From assembly GCA_046342195.1 (NCBI GenBank), contig JBKDQE010000018.1:1-64000 (forward strand): a stretch of 64,000 nucleotides of DNA, given 5' to 3'. The notes under the pieces were generated by a model. It worked only from the letters and a program-made list of their open reading frames with translations. It was not told the origin of the DNA and made no database searches. The position numbers were made by a program, and so were the translations under genes. This document shows positions 45,323-54,978 of the stretch, piece after piece. The stretch comes from CANHBY01 sp046342195 (lineage in GTDB: Bacteria > Pseudomonadota > Gammaproteobacteria > Burkholderiales > Burkholderiaceae_C). Position 1 is the first letter of the stretch. The number at the start of each line of letters is the position of its first letter.

Positions 45323-45430
45323 ACAAGCGATGTCGGAGGGGGGATTGAAGTGGGCCCATGTCGGTGAGCGCAGACATCCCCTTGACGTATATTTTTGCGA
45401 AAGCGCAGCTTTTTTAGGCGATGCAGTGAA

Positions 45431-45510
45431 TCAGCATCGTTCAAATTGCCTTGGGCTGATACCACCCAGTGAAGCATGTTGACTGCTGTAATTGAGGCTG
45501 AAAACCAACT
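45431..45510 (-). pseudogene. IS3-family transposase C-terminal remnant
   Basis: The frame ends LNYSSQHASLGGISPRQFERC and stop, which matches the end of many IS3 transposases (YN..R.HSSLGG.SP..FE). Nothing further upstream resembles a transposase. The sequence beyond the stop runs to GACATGGGCCC near 45351-45361, like a common IS3 end. Short, so identification is moderate. The surrounding 45323-45576 holds no other gene. Confidence 0.5.
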
Positions 45511-45576
45511 GTGTGCTTATCCACAAAGGCCAGCAGGAAAGCTTGAATCTCTTTCTGTCGACAAAAAGCCCCAAGC

Positions 45577-46413
45577 TCAAAACCGCCTGGCTACGCCCGC
45601 CTGTATTGACCCATGGATCTGCCCCGAAACCAGGGGGCTTTGACGCTGTGACCCCAAGGGTTGGCTGATCGATATGCCAATAAAAGACACCCAATCCCGG
45701 TGCATCTCAAAACGCAAACTGGAACCCATTGAAGCACTGACCCATCCGCTTGACGGGCGAAAAACAGGCAACCCACTGATTTCGGCTTGCTGTGGCGATA
45801 CCCCAAAACGAAGGCGCTGGAAGCCGGTATCTGCGGCGCGCAAGCCAAAACCGAAGTTCCATCGGACTCCATCAGACACCATCTCATCCCGGGAAAAGCT
45901 GAGATCCAGGGTTTGTCCGCCGCCCTTTCCGGCCACATCAGTGCTCCAGGTGGTGGTGATATTCGAACGGGAAGACAGGTGATAGGTGGCTGAAGTGCGA
46001 ATCCGTATGGTTGCTGGAATGTCATCGTGCCCGGCCAAAGATTCTATGGTGCTGGCTCGACCCCCTCGATCAAGCCGCAAACCCACACTGAAATTCCAGC
46101 GGCCCACTGAAGACACGTCCAAACCGATGCCGCGGAAAAGATCGTCATCACGACGAACTGCAAAATGGTGATTATTACTGATGCTGAGCCTGCGATAGCG
46201 CAGGTAAAAACCAGGCTCCAAAGAAAGCTTCCCGCGACGAAAATCAGCGTGGACCAAAGGCCCCAGGGCGCCTTCCAGTGCCGAAAAAGACGCTGATGTT
46301 GTGGCGGAACAGGGCGAACTGGCCTCATTGGGGTCTGACTGATCTGAACACTTGGCCCATCCGGGCCCACAACAGGCCAGGAAAATAATACATCTGATGG
46401 CTAAATTCATCAC
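45577..46413 (-). CDS. MipA/OmpV-family outer membrane protein
   Basis: 278 residues with a signal peptide (about 1-20, cleaved near GWAKC; a Cys at 22 leaves a lipoprotein possible but less likely). Alternating strand pattern: LEPGFYLRYRRLSIS, NFSVGLRLDRGG, TATYHLSSRSNITTTWSTD, and a final aromatic AGVARRF suited to BAM-dependent insertion. The tyrosine/arginine-rich strands fit the MipA/OmpV family, which binds murein-synthesising enzymes or acts in transport. Followed directly by the IS3 remnant. Confidence 0.7.
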   Translation of the reverse strand: MMNLAIRCIIFLACCGPGWAKCSDQSDPNEASSPCSATTSASFSALEGALGPLVHADFRRGKLSLEPGFYLRYRRLSISNNHHFAVRRDDDLFRGIGLDVSSVGRWNFSVGLRLDRGGRASTIESLAGHDDIPATIRIRTSATYHLSSRSNITTTWSTDVAGKGGGQTLDLSFSRDEMVSDGVRWNFGFGLRAADTGFQRLRFGVSPQQAEISGLPVFRPSSGWVSASMGSSLRFEMHRDWVSFIGISISQPLGSQRQSPLVSGQIHGSIQAGVARRF

Positions 46414-46823
46414 AGTCGATGGGGCCCGTCACTCAGGCAATAGTCCAGAGCCGTTGCAAAAAAGAAGCTTCTAGCGAGTTTGGCAAAGGTAACCCCAGAG
46501 TTTGACCAAGGTTTGCTGACACACTCCCGCCCAATTGAATGCCTTTTAGAAGCCGTCAGCAAGGTCTTTCTGATTGGTTTTACTTTTAATTCAGGGAATA
46601 TCGGTGCAAAGTCTCAATAAAATAGCTCCATATGCGTCTGGCTCTGTTTCTGTTTTTTTTTCCTCCGTCTGCAAGGCGCTCTTTTAAACCTCGTTCAAGC
46701 CTCGCGCAGTCCAATTTTTGCCTCGCGGCATCAGGCTGAATGGCCTCGCAGAAAACCGTTCGCCTCGACCCCCCGATTATTTCCCGCCCCCCTCGGAATT
46801 TTTATTTTAGAGAGAGTCATCGC
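46414..46823. other. Intergenic region upstream of ileS
   Basis: 410 bp with no gene-like frame. A T-rich tract (TTTCTGTTTTTTTTTCC, about 46648) lacks an upstream stem. ribF, which often precedes ileS in proteobacteria, is absent. The ileS promoter must be here. The divergent part serves the MipA-like gene. Confidence 0.4.
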
Positions 46824-49694
46824 ATGAGTACCCTCCCACCTCAATCCATGGATTACCGCGCCACACTGAACCTCCCGGACACCCCCTTCCCGATGCGCGG
46901 TGACCTCCCCAAACGCGAACCGGCATGGGTTCAAACCTGGGAGCAATGCAACCTTTACGCCCAATTGCGGGCGGCTCGCCAAGGCAAAGAAAAGTTTGTA
47001 CTTCATGATGGCCCCCCCTATGCCAATGGCCAAATTCATATCGGGCACGCGCTCAATAAAGTGCTCAAGGACATGATTGTCAAAGCGCGCCAGCTTAAAG
47101 GCATGGATGCGCAATATGTGCCGGGTTGGGACTGTCACGGCCTGCCGATTGAAAATCAGATTGAAAAAACATTCGGACGCAATCTTTCCCGTGATGAAGT
47201 GCAAACCCACAGTCGCGCCTATGCCACCGAGCAAATCGCCCTGCAAATGGCTGACTTCAAGCGCCTGGGGGTGCTGGGTGACTGGCAGCACCCTTACCGC
47301 ACCATGGATTTTCGCAACGAGGCAGGCGAAATCCGGGTGCTCAAACGACTGATGGAGCGTGGTTTTGTTTATCGTGGCCTCAAGCCGGTCTATTGGTGCT
47401 TTGACTGCGGATCCTCCCTGGCCGAGTTCGAAATCGAATACATCGACAAAACCTCTCAAACCCTCGATGCGGCTTTCGAGTGTGCTGAACCCGAAAAACT
47501 GGCTGCTGCCTTTGGTGTTTCTGCGCTTGCGCAAACGGCCTTTGCCGTCATTTGGACCACCACCGCCTGGACCCTGCCCGCCAACCAGGCCCTCAACCTC
47601 AACCCGACGCTTGACTATGCCTTGGTGCAAACGGAGCGGGGCCTTCTGGTGTTGGCATCAGCGCTGGTTGAAACATGCTTGGCACGCTACCAGTTGCAGG
47701 GTTCGGTGCTGGCCACCACCCGGGGAGAATCACTGGGGGGGCTTCAGTTCAAACACCCGCTCTCGCATGTTCATGCCGGCTATGACCGCTTGAGCCCGGT
47801 CTACTTGGCCAATTACGCCACCGCCGAAGATGGCACCGGTATTGTGCATGCTGCACCTGCCTATGGCCTGGACGACTTTCAATCCTGTCGAGCTCACGGC
47901 ATGGCGCTTGAAGATATTTTAAACCCGGTTCAGGGCCACGGCCACTACGATACCGCCCTACCCCTGTTTGGTGGCCAAAATATCTGGAAAGCTTGCCCGA
48001 TCATCATTGACACGCTCCGCGAAGCAGGCCGCCTCTTGGCCACGCAAGCCCGGGTGCACAGCTACCCCCATTGCTGGCGTCATAAAACACCTGTTATTTA
48101 CCGTGCCGCGGCCCAATGGTTTGTGCGGATGGACGAGGGCGAAGGCGTTTGCTCGGTGGATCCAGCCCCCGAAACCCTTCGAAAAACGGCTCTGCGCGCC
48201 ATCGAAGACACTCGTTTCTACCCTGAAAGCGGGCGCTCGCGCTTGCGCGACATGATCGCCAACCGGCCTGATTGGTGCATCAGCCGACAGCGCAATTGGG
48301 GCGTCCCCCTGCCCTTCTTCTTGCACAAGCACTCGGGTGAATTGCACCCGGACACCCTGGCCCTGATGGACCGCGCAGCCGCTTTGGTCGAGCAAGGCGG
48401 CATTGAGGCCTGGGCCCAGCTGAATCCCCAAGATTGGCTTGGGCCACAAGCCACAGACTACATCAAGAGCACCGATATTCTTGACGTCTGGTTTGATTCC
48501 GGCTCGACCTTTTTCCACGTTCTTGACGGCACCTTCGGAAGCCATGCCGGCTGTGGCCATACACAAGGCCCCGAAGCTGATTTGTACCTGGAAGGCCACG
48601 ACCAACATCGGGGCTGGTTTCATTCGTCTCTGCTTTTAGGCTGTGCGCTTCAAGGGCGGGCCCCCTACCGCGGCCTGCTCACCCATGGCTTTGCCACCGA
48701 CGGCCAAGGCCGCAAAATGAGTAAGAGTGTCGGCAATGTGGTGCTGCCCCAAACCCTGAGCGACAAGCTTGGCGCTGAAATCATTCGCCTATGGGTGGCC
48801 AGCACTGATTACTCAGGGGACCTCCACATTGACGACAAAATTCTCTCCCGAGTGGTCGATGCCTACCGGCGCATTCGTAATACGCTGCGCTTTTTGTTGG
48901 CCAACACCTCTGACTTCAACCCGGAGCATGATGCCGTGGCCGTCAATGACATGCTTGAGCTGGATCACTATGCCTTGGCACGCGCCGCGCAGTTTCAAAA
49001 TGACCTTCTGGCTCACTATGAAGCCTGCGAATTTCACCCCGTCGTTGCCAAACTTCAGGTGTATTGCAGCGAAGACTTGGGGGCGTTTTATCTTGATGTC
49101 CTGAAAGACCGCCTCTACACCACGGCACCCAAATCACTGGCCCGTCGCAGTGCGCAAACCGCGCTTTGGCATATCACCCACGCCATGCTGCGCTGGATGG
49201 CCCCCTTCCTCAGCTTCACGGCCGAAGAAGCTTGGCCAATTTTTGCCCCTGGGCGATCCGCCTCGATTTTCACCGAAACTTATCACGAATTCCCCACAGT
49301 CCCTCATTTTGATACCCTACTGAACCAGCGCTGGCCGAGGCTCCTGACACAGCGGGCTGAGGTCTTGAAGGCCCTGGAAGAGGCTCGAAGCGCCGGTCTG
49401 ATTGGCTCATCACTGCAAGCAGAGGTTACCATCAAGGCCAGCGGCTCACTTTACGATTTACTCAATAGCTTGGGCGATGAGCTCAAATTTATTTTAATGA
49501 CCTCGCAAGCATCTCTTGAGCGTGTAGACCGCGCCGAAGATGAAGCCACCATGGTTCGTGCGAGCCGGGCGACCAAATGCGAACGGTGCTGGCACTACCG
49601 GAATGATGTCGGCCATGATGCCAGGCACCCCAGCCTTTGTGGCCGCTGCACCAGCAACCTTGATGGGCCTGGCGAATCACGGACGATTGCATGA
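46824..49694 (+). CDS. ileS: Isoleucyl-tRNA synthetase
   Basis: 956 residues, normal for the bacterial type. Class I signatures: PYANGQIHIGHALNK (HIGH) and GRKMSKSVGNVVLP (KMSKS). The CP1 editing domain lies between, with TTTAWTLPANQALNL-type sequence. C-terminal zinc site: CERCWHYRNDVG and CGRCTSNL. ATG 46824 follows AGAGAG; an upstream frame to 46740 is unlike the family. Its stop overlaps the lspA start (ATGA), a classic pairing. Confidence 0.97.
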   Translation: MSTLPPQSMDYRATLNLPDTPFPMRGDLPKREPAWVQTWEQCNLYAQLRAARQGKEKFVLHDGPPYANGQIHIGHALNKVLKDMIVKARQLKGMDAQYVPGWDCHGLPIENQIEKTFGRNLSRDEVQTHSRAYATEQIALQMADFKRLGVLGDWQHPYRTMDFRNEAGEIRVLKRLMERGFVYRGLKPVYWCFDCGSSLAEFEIEYIDKTSQTLDAAFECAEPEKLAAAFGVSALAQTAFAVIWTTTAWTLPANQALNLNPTLDYALVQTERGLLVLASALVETCLARYQLQGSVLATTRGESLGGLQFKHPLSHVHAGYDRLSPVYLANYATAEDGTGIVHAAPAYGLDDFQSCRAHGMALEDILNPVQGHGHYDTALPLFGGQNIWKACPIIIDTLREAGRLLATQARVHSYPHCWRHKTPVIYRAAAQWFVRMDEGEGVCSVDPAPETLRKTALRAIEDTRFYPESGRSRLRDMIANRPDWCISRQRNWGVPLPFFLHKHSGELHPDTLALMDRAAALVEQGGIEAWAQLNPQDWLGPQATDYIKSTDILDVWFDSGSTFFHVLDGTFGSHAGCGHTQGPEADLYLEGHDQHRGWFHSSLLLGCALQGRAPYRGLLTHGFATDGQGRKMSKSVGNVVLPQTLSDKLGAEIIRLWVASTDYSGDLHIDDKILSRVVDAYRRIRNTLRFLLANTSDFNPEHDAVAVNDMLELDHYALARAAQFQNDLLAHYEACEFHPVVAKLQVYCSEDLGAFYLDVLKDRLYTTAPKSLARRSAQTALWHITHAMLRWMAPFLSFTAEEAWPIFAPGRSASIFTETYHEFPTVPHFDTLLNQRWPRLLTQRAEVLKALEEARSAGLIGSSLQAEVTIKASGSLYDLLNSLGDELKFILMTSQASLERVDRAEDEATMVRASRATKCERCWHYRNDVGHDARHPSLCGRCTSNLDGPGESRTIA

Positions 49695-50212
49695 TGAACT
49701 TAAAGTACAACAAGCCGCCTCTCATCAGGGTTTGGATCATCTTGGCTGCCTTAGTGGTCGTGGCCGATCAAATGACCAAGGCCTGGATCCTGCAACATTT
49801 TGCTTTGGGTGATTCACTGGAAATCACTTCCTTTTTTAACCTGGTTCGTGCTCACAACCCCGGAGCAGCCTTCAGCTTTTTGGCCTCGGCCTCAGGCTGG
49901 CAACGCTGGCTGTTCACCGGGATTGGCCTGTGCGCCACGGCCCTGATTATCTGGCAATTGTATGAACACCGGGGGCAAAAACTGATCAGCGCGGCCCTGG
50001 CACTGATCATGGGAGGGGCTCTGGGCAATGTACTGGATCGACTTCAGCACGGCTATGTAGTTGATTTTCTTGATTTTTACGCCCCCATTTTAGAGCCTGT
50101 ATTTCATGGCGGCCATTTTCCAGCTTTCAATGTGGCAGATGCCGCAATCTCTTTGGGCGCAGTGGGGCTCATCATTGGCGAAATCCGGCGCGGCTGGAAT
50201 CGCCGAACCTGA
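49691..50212 (+). CDS. lspA: Lipoprotein signal peptidase
   Basis: Aspartic protease of the inner membrane that removes signal peptides from prolipoproteins. 173 residues, four membrane helices. Catalytic aspartates lie in GNVLDRLQHGYVVDFLDFY and AFNVADAAISLG. Two tandem ATG codons (49691, 49694) overlap the ileS stop. Convergent with uvrC, with only 13 bp between stops. Confidence 0.97.
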   Translation: MMNLKYNKPPLIRVWIILAALVVVADQMTKAWILQHFALGDSLEITSFFNLVRAHNPGAAFSFLASASGWQRWLFTGIGLCATALIIWQLYEHRGQKLISAALALIMGGALGNVLDRLQHGYVVDFLDFYAPILEPVFHGGHFPAFNVADAAISLGAVGLIIGEIRRGWNRRT

Positions 50213-50225
50213 GCATGGTAAAGGC

Positions 50226-52178
50226 TCAGCGCAAGGCATGGTAAATCTCTGCTGCAAGAGATTTTGAAATACCATGAACCTGAAGCAAATCTTCGACACT
50301 GGCCTGCGCCACACCTTTAACGCCGCCGAAATATTGAAGTAATTGGGCCCGTTTTTTGGGCCCGACACCCGGAATGTCTTCGAGCTGGCTGGCCTTGGTG
50401 CGGGCACTGCTTCGTTTGGCCCTCATGCCGGTCACAGCGAATCGATGGGCCTCATCACGAATATGGGCCACCAGCATCAGAGCGGCAGAGTCGGGCGGCA
50501 AGCTTATTTTGTGGCGGCCATCGGCAAATACCAGCTCTTCCAGCCCAACCTTGCGCCCCTCCCCTTTCTCTACCCCAACCAAAAGCCCAAGGTTCAAGCC
50601 CAGCAGCTCGAAGACCGAGCGAGCCACATTGATTTGGCCGACTCCACCATCAACTAAAACCAGGTCAGGCAAGCGCGCCTCTCCCCGCTCAGCAGCACTG
50701 ACCAAGCGGGTATAGCGGCGCAACAGCACCTGACGCATCGCGGCGTAGTCGTCTCCTGGCGTGATGCCGTCGATGTTATAGCGGCGATACTGAGCAGACT
50801 GCATCTTGTGCTGCTCAAAAACGACACAGGAGGCCTGCGTGGCTTCGCCGGCGGTATGGCTGATGTCAAAGCATTCAATACGAAAGGCATCGAGGCTGTC
50901 AGGGGCCAACTCCAGGGCTTCGATGAGGGCACGGGTGCGGGCTTGTTGCGAGCCCTCTTCAGCCAGAAGTCGGGCCAGCTTGATGTCAGCGCCCTGAATG
51001 CACATCTCAAGCCAGGCACGACGCAACCCTCGGGGCTGATGTTGCGCCGTGACCTGGACACTGCCGCGCGCACTGAGGGCTGCAATCAACGAGCCATTCA
51101 CGGGCAGGCTCACAATAAGTAAAGGGGGCACTTCATGGTCAACGTAATGCTGCGCAATAAAGGCTTCCAAAACCGCCGTTTCAGAATCAGTGGCCTCACC
51201 ATCGCTATCACTCCAAGCTTTCATGGCTGCCCCATCCTCAACGTGCCGGGGAAAATAGGGGCGATCTCCCAGATGACGCCCCCCGCGCACCATGGCCAAA
51301 TTAACGCATGAGCGCCCTCCCCGCACTCGAACAGCCAGAATATCGGCATTCAGTGGACGACTCCCACTGTGATCTTCAATGGCTTGCTGATGCAGCAAGG
51401 TTGACAACGCCGCGACTTGATTGCGGATCTCAGCAGCCTGTTCAAATTCAAGTTTTTCAGAGTGGGCCAACATCCGAGCCTGCAACTGCTCCATGACCTC
51501 CTGCTGCCGCCCCATCAAAAATCGCTGAGCATGGGCGACATCTGCCGCATAATCGGCCTTTGAAATCAAGCCCACGCAGGGCCCCGAGCAACGCTTGATT
51601 TGATAAAGCATGCACGGCCGATGCCGGTGCTTGAAAACGCTGTCTTCGCAGGTGCGCAAACGAAACACTTTCTGCAGCCACTGAATAGACTCTTTCACAG
51701 CCCAGGCATTCGGGTACGGGCCAAAATAATGATGCCTTCGATCCACCGGGCCCCGGTAATAAACCAAGCGCGCAAAATCATGCTGGGTCATTTGAAGATA
51801 GGGGTAACTTTTGTCGTCACGAAACAAAATGTTGTATCGGGGCTGCAAGGTTTTGATCAGGTTGTTCTCAAGCAAAAGCGCTTCAGTCTCTGACCGAACC
51901 ACGGTGGTTTCCATGCGCACAATCTTGCTGACCATATACGCAATACGGGTTCCTGAAGCCACGCTCTTGTGAAAATAACTTGAAACTCGTTTTTTTAAAT
52001 CGCACGCCTTGCCCACATAAAGCAGGTTACCCTGTGCATCAAAGTAGCGGTAAACCCCAGGCAACCCAGGCAAGGCAGCCACTTCGGCAAGCAAAGATTG
52101 GCGTTGGGATGGGCAGGGTAACTCTGCACTGCTTTCAACGGTTTCGTCAGGTTCAGGTATTGAATCAGGATTGTTCAT
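50226..52178 (-). CDS. uvrC: Excinuclease ABC subunit C
   Basis: Makes the 3' and 5' incisions in nucleotide excision repair. 650 residues: a GIY-YIG domain at the start (PGVYRYFDAQGNLLYVGKACDLKKRVSSYF), a UVR motif (LEFEQAAEIRNQVAAL) that binds UvrB, an RNase H-like nuclease (ECFDISHTAGEATQASCVVF and LVLVDGGVGQI), and C-terminal helix-hairpin-helix repeats (LEDIPGVGPKKRAQLLQYFGG). It ends with the second HhH motif. Confidence 0.97.
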   Translation of the reverse strand: MNNPDSIPEPDETVESSAELPCPSQRQSLLAEVAALPGLPGVYRYFDAQGNLLYVGKACDLKKRVSSYFHKSVASGTRIAYMVSKIVRMETTVVRSETEALLLENNLIKTLQPRYNILFRDDKSYPYLQMTQHDFARLVYYRGPVDRRHHYFGPYPNAWAVKESIQWLQKVFRLRTCEDSVFKHRHRPCMLYQIKRCSGPCVGLISKADYAADVAHAQRFLMGRQQEVMEQLQARMLAHSEKLEFEQAAEIRNQVAALSTLLHQQAIEDHSGSRPLNADILAVRVRGGRSCVNLAMVRGGRHLGDRPYFPRHVEDGAAMKAWSDSDGEATDSETAVLEAFIAQHYVDHEVPPLLIVSLPVNGSLIAALSARGSVQVTAQHQPRGLRRAWLEMCIQGADIKLARLLAEEGSQQARTRALIEALELAPDSLDAFRIECFDISHTAGEATQASCVVFEQHKMQSAQYRRYNIDGITPGDDYAAMRQVLLRRYTRLVSAAERGEARLPDLVLVDGGVGQINVARSVFELLGLNLGLLVGVEKGEGRKVGLEELVFADGRHKISLPPDSAALMLVAHIRDEAHRFAVTGMRAKRSSARTKASQLEDIPGVGPKKRAQLLQYFGGVKGVAQASVEDLLQVHGISKSLAAEIYHALR

Positions 52179-52391
52179 TCGAGGCCCTTAAAAAACGCCG
52201 AATCCTTCGAGGGCCCATCAGGGGCTCTGGAAAACCTCACTTCAGTTGGCCCTGCAAAATTGAATCAGGCCGTCATTTTCACTCAGGCGGGCATGATGAA
52301 ATTTTTATCGCCAAACGGTCTCTATTTCATGATTTTCATCTTCGAGGCAAGTTTTGAAAGCGCGCAACACCTGATAGAATCAAAATTCTTT

Positions 52392-52451
52392 CCGAGGAGC
52401 GCTGCGAGGTGTTTTCATCCCAGGCTCGGAAACGATCAACGGCGCTCACCC
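52392..52451 (+). ncRNA. S-adenosylhomocysteine (SAH) riboswitch
   Basis: The stretch beginning CCGAGGAGCGCTGCGA, then CAGGCTCGGAAA and ending AACGGCGCTCAC matches the SAH riboswitch consensus I know: P1 CCGAG/CTCGG, and the pseudoknot GAGCGC/GCGCTC. It precedes ahcY, the SAH hydrolase gene, its known target. SAH binding should turn expression on. Confidence 0.92.
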
Positions 52452-52496
52452 CTGTCATGTCTTGGCGTGGTGAGCGGTTCTTGTCAGGCGTTCACC
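52443..52496 (+). promoter_or_regulatory. Expression platform of the SAH riboswitch
   Basis: CGCTCACC (52443-52450), the 3' side of the aptamer pseudoknot, can instead pair perfectly with GGTGAGCG (52469-52476), and the latter can also pair with CGTTCACC (52489-52496). These mutually exclusive stems look like the switch between the ligand-bound and unbound states ahead of the ahcY ribosome-binding site (CCGGAGACC). Confidence 0.55.
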
Positions 52497-52524
52497 CGGC
52501 CCCGAAACCCAACCGGAGACCTCC

Positions 52525-53952
52525 ATGAACGCAGTGCTCAAGCCGTCACCCAATCACGTTATCGCCGATCTCTCCCTCGCTGCATGGGGGCGCAAAGAAA
52601 TCAAGATCGCTGAAACTGAAATGCCTGGCCTCATGGCCATCCGCCAAGATTTTTCCGTCAAGAAACCCCTTCAGGGCGCCCGTATTGCGGGCTCCTTGCA
52701 CATGACCATCCAAACGGCAGTTTTGGTCGAAACCCTTCAAGACCTCGGCGCTCAGGTACGGTGGGCTTCGTGCAACATCTACTCTACCCAAGATCACGCT
52801 GCAGCCGCTCTCGTTGAAGCGGGCACCCCTGTTTTTGCTTACAAGGGCGAAACCCTGTTTGACTACTGGGACTATACCCACCGCATTTTCGAATTTGGCC
52901 CCCAAGGCAGCGAAGGCGAAGGCCCCAATATGATCCTCGATGATGGTGGAGATGCCACTTTGCTGATGCACTTGGGGAAAAAGGCTGAGAAAAATCCTTC
53001 TGTACTGGCCCATCCTGGCAGCGAGGAAGAAGCTTGCCTTTATGCAGCCATCAAGGCCAAGCTGGCTGAAGACCCCACTTGGTACAGCCGTAAGTCTGCC
53101 CAAATCATCGGCGTCACCGAAGAAACCACCACGGGCGTGCACCGCCTGAAAGAAATGAGTTCCCGCGGCACCCTGATGTTTCGCGCCATTAACGTCAATG
53201 ACAGCGTCACCAAGAGCAAGTTTGACAACCTTTATGGGTGTCGTGAATCCTTGGTCGACAGCATTAAACGGGCCACAGATGTCATGATTGCCGGCAAAGT
53301 AGCCGTTGTGTGTGGGTATGGCGATGTAGGCAAAGGCTCGGCACAAGCTCTTCGGGCCCTCAGCGCCCAAGTATGGGTCACCGAAATTGACCCCATCAAT
53401 GCCTTACAGGCTGCGATGGAGGGTTACCGCGTTGTGACCATGGAATACGCAGCGGACAAGGCGGATATCTTTGTCACCGCAACAGGAAACAAACGGGTCA
53501 TTACTCATGACCATATGCTTCAAATGAAAGATGAAGCCATCGTTTGCAATATTGGCCATTTTGACAACGAAATTGATGTTGCTGCCCTAGAGGCTTATCA
53601 GTGGGATGAAATCAAGCCGCAGGTCGACCACGTTATTTTCCCTGACGGTAAAAAAATCATCCTTTTAGCCAAGGGGAGGTTGGTCAACTTAGGTTGCGCA
53701 ACCGGGCATCCCAGCTTTGTGATGTCGAGTTCCTTCGCCAACCAAACCATCGCTCAAATCGAACTCTTCACTCACAGGGAACTTTACGATATTGGTAAAG
53801 TTTATGTCCTGCCCAAGCACCTTGATGAAAAAGTTGCTCGGTTACACCTGAAAAAAGTCGGCGCCATGTTGACCAAACTCACTGAAGAACAAGCCCAATA
53901 TATCGGTGTTCCCCAGGACGGCCCTTATAAACCCGACACTTACCGTTACTGA
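52525..53952 (+). CDS. ahcY: Adenosylhomocysteinase
   Basis: Splits SAH into adenosine and homocysteine, relieving inhibition of methyltransferases. 475 residues, normal for the proteobacterial form with its insert. NAD-binding GYGDVGKGSAQAL, the upstream SCNIYSTQDHAAAAL substrate segment, DDGGDATLL, and the C-terminal DGPYKPDTYRY, which completes the neighbouring subunit's NAD site. GGAG lies before the ATG. Controlled by the SAH riboswitch above and followed by metF (methyl-group cycle). Confidence 0.98.
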   Translation: MNAVLKPSPNHVIADLSLAAWGRKEIKIAETEMPGLMAIRQDFSVKKPLQGARIAGSLHMTIQTAVLVETLQDLGAQVRWASCNIYSTQDHAAAALVEAGTPVFAYKGETLFDYWDYTHRIFEFGPQGSEGEGPNMILDDGGDATLLMHLGKKAEKNPSVLAHPGSEEEACLYAAIKAKLAEDPTWYSRKSAQIIGVTEETTTGVHRLKEMSSRGTLMFRAINVNDSVTKSKFDNLYGCRESLVDSIKRATDVMIAGKVAVVCGYGDVGKGSAQALRALSAQVWVTEIDPINALQAAMEGYRVVTMEYAADKADIFVTATGNKRVITHDHMLQMKDEAIVCNIGHFDNEIDVAALEAYQWDEIKPQVDHVIFPDGKKIILLAKGRLVNLGCATGHPSFVMSSSFANQTIAQIELFTHRELYDIGKVYVLPKHLDEKVARLHLKKVGAMLTKLTEEQAQYIGVPQDGPYKPDTYRY

Positions 53953-54005
53953 GCACCATCGGGCTCACAGAATCAAGCGCTGGCCCTCTTCAATAGAGTT
54001 CACTC

Positions 54006-54848
54006 ATGACATCATCCAAATTTGGGTCGCTCAGCCTGGAATTTTTTCCACCCAAAACGTCCGAAGGCATTCAAAAGCTGGTGGCCGTGAGGCAACAACT
54101 GTACCCCCTTCAACCTGATTTTTGCTCTGTCACCTATGGGGCGGGGGGCTCCACGCAGCAGGGCACCTTCTCGACTGTGCAGGCTATTCTTGCAGAAGGC
54201 CACGACGCAGCCCCTCATTTTTCTTGCATCGGGGCCAATAAAGACTCTATTCGATTGCAGTTGGCACAATTCAAGGCAGCAGGTATTCAGCGGATTGTTG
54301 CCTTAAGGGGAGACCTGCCCAGTGGTTTTGGCGAATTCGGTGAATTTCGTTTCGCCAGTGATTTGGTGAGCTTTATTCGAACCGAAACCGGAAATCACTT
54401 TTATATTGAAGTGGCCGCTTACCCTGAAATGCACCCTCAAGCCCGCTCACCCCAAGCTGATTTGCAGGCGTTCATCAGCAAAGTGAAAGCAGGTGCCAAC
54501 TCGGCCATCACCCAAATGTTTTTTAATTCAGACGCCTACTTTCGTTTTGTGGACGAAGCCCATTCAATGGGCTCAGACATTCCCATTGTGCCCGGCATCA
54601 TGCCCATCACAAACGCTGGGAATTTAATCCGGTTTGCCGAGAATTGCGGCGCAGAAGTTCCGCGTTGGATTCGTCTGCGCTTACAGGGGTTTGGCGACGA
54701 CACCCCCTCGATCAAGGCCTTTGGCCTCGATGTTATTACAGATTTATGTGATCAACTTTTGACCGCTGGCGTGCCAGGCCTGCATTTCTATACGATGAAC
54801 CAATCTGGAAGCACGTTGGAAATTTGCCGCAGGCTTGGCCTTCGATAA
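54006..54848 (+). CDS. metF: Methylenetetrahydrofolate reductase
   Basis: Reduces 5,10-methylene-THF to 5-methyl-THF, the methyl donor for methionine synthesis. 280 residues. SLEFFPPKTSEG near the start holds the catalytic Glu, VTYGAGGST and RGDLPSG bind FAD and folate, and the barrel ends with GLHFYTMNQSG. Directly follows ahcY (53 bp gap) and so shares the methionine cycle and probably the riboswitch-controlled transcript. Confidence 0.97.
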   Translation: MTSSKFGSLSLEFFPPKTSEGIQKLVAVRQQLYPLQPDFCSVTYGAGGSTQQGTFSTVQAILAEGHDAAPHFSCIGANKDSIRLQLAQFKAAGIQRIVALRGDLPSGFGEFGEFRFASDLVSFIRTETGNHFYIEVAAYPEMHPQARSPQADLQAFISKVKAGANSAITQMFFNSDAYFRFVDEAHSMGSDIPIVPGIMPITNAGNLIRFAENCGAEVPRWIRLRLQGFGDDTPSIKAFGLDVITDLCDQLLTAGVPGLHFYTMNQSGSTLEICRRLGLR

Positions 54849-54978
54849 CACCTTCAAATTGAAGCGTGCGGTTCCTCGCCATTGCCCGTGCTTCTGGCGG
54901 CGCATCTGGAAGGTGATCTCGCGCTGATCTTGAGTTGTGCAACCAAGCCACTCTTGCCATGAAGACGTTACCTAAGGC

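Noticed and set aside
46731..47630. A 299-codon open frame antisense to ileS
   Set aside because: Lies fully opposite a conserved synthetase and has no family-like sequence; produced by the codon bias of ileS.
52546..53370. A 274-codon open frame antisense to ahcY
   Set aside because: Shadow of the conserved ahcY frame, no recognisable motif.
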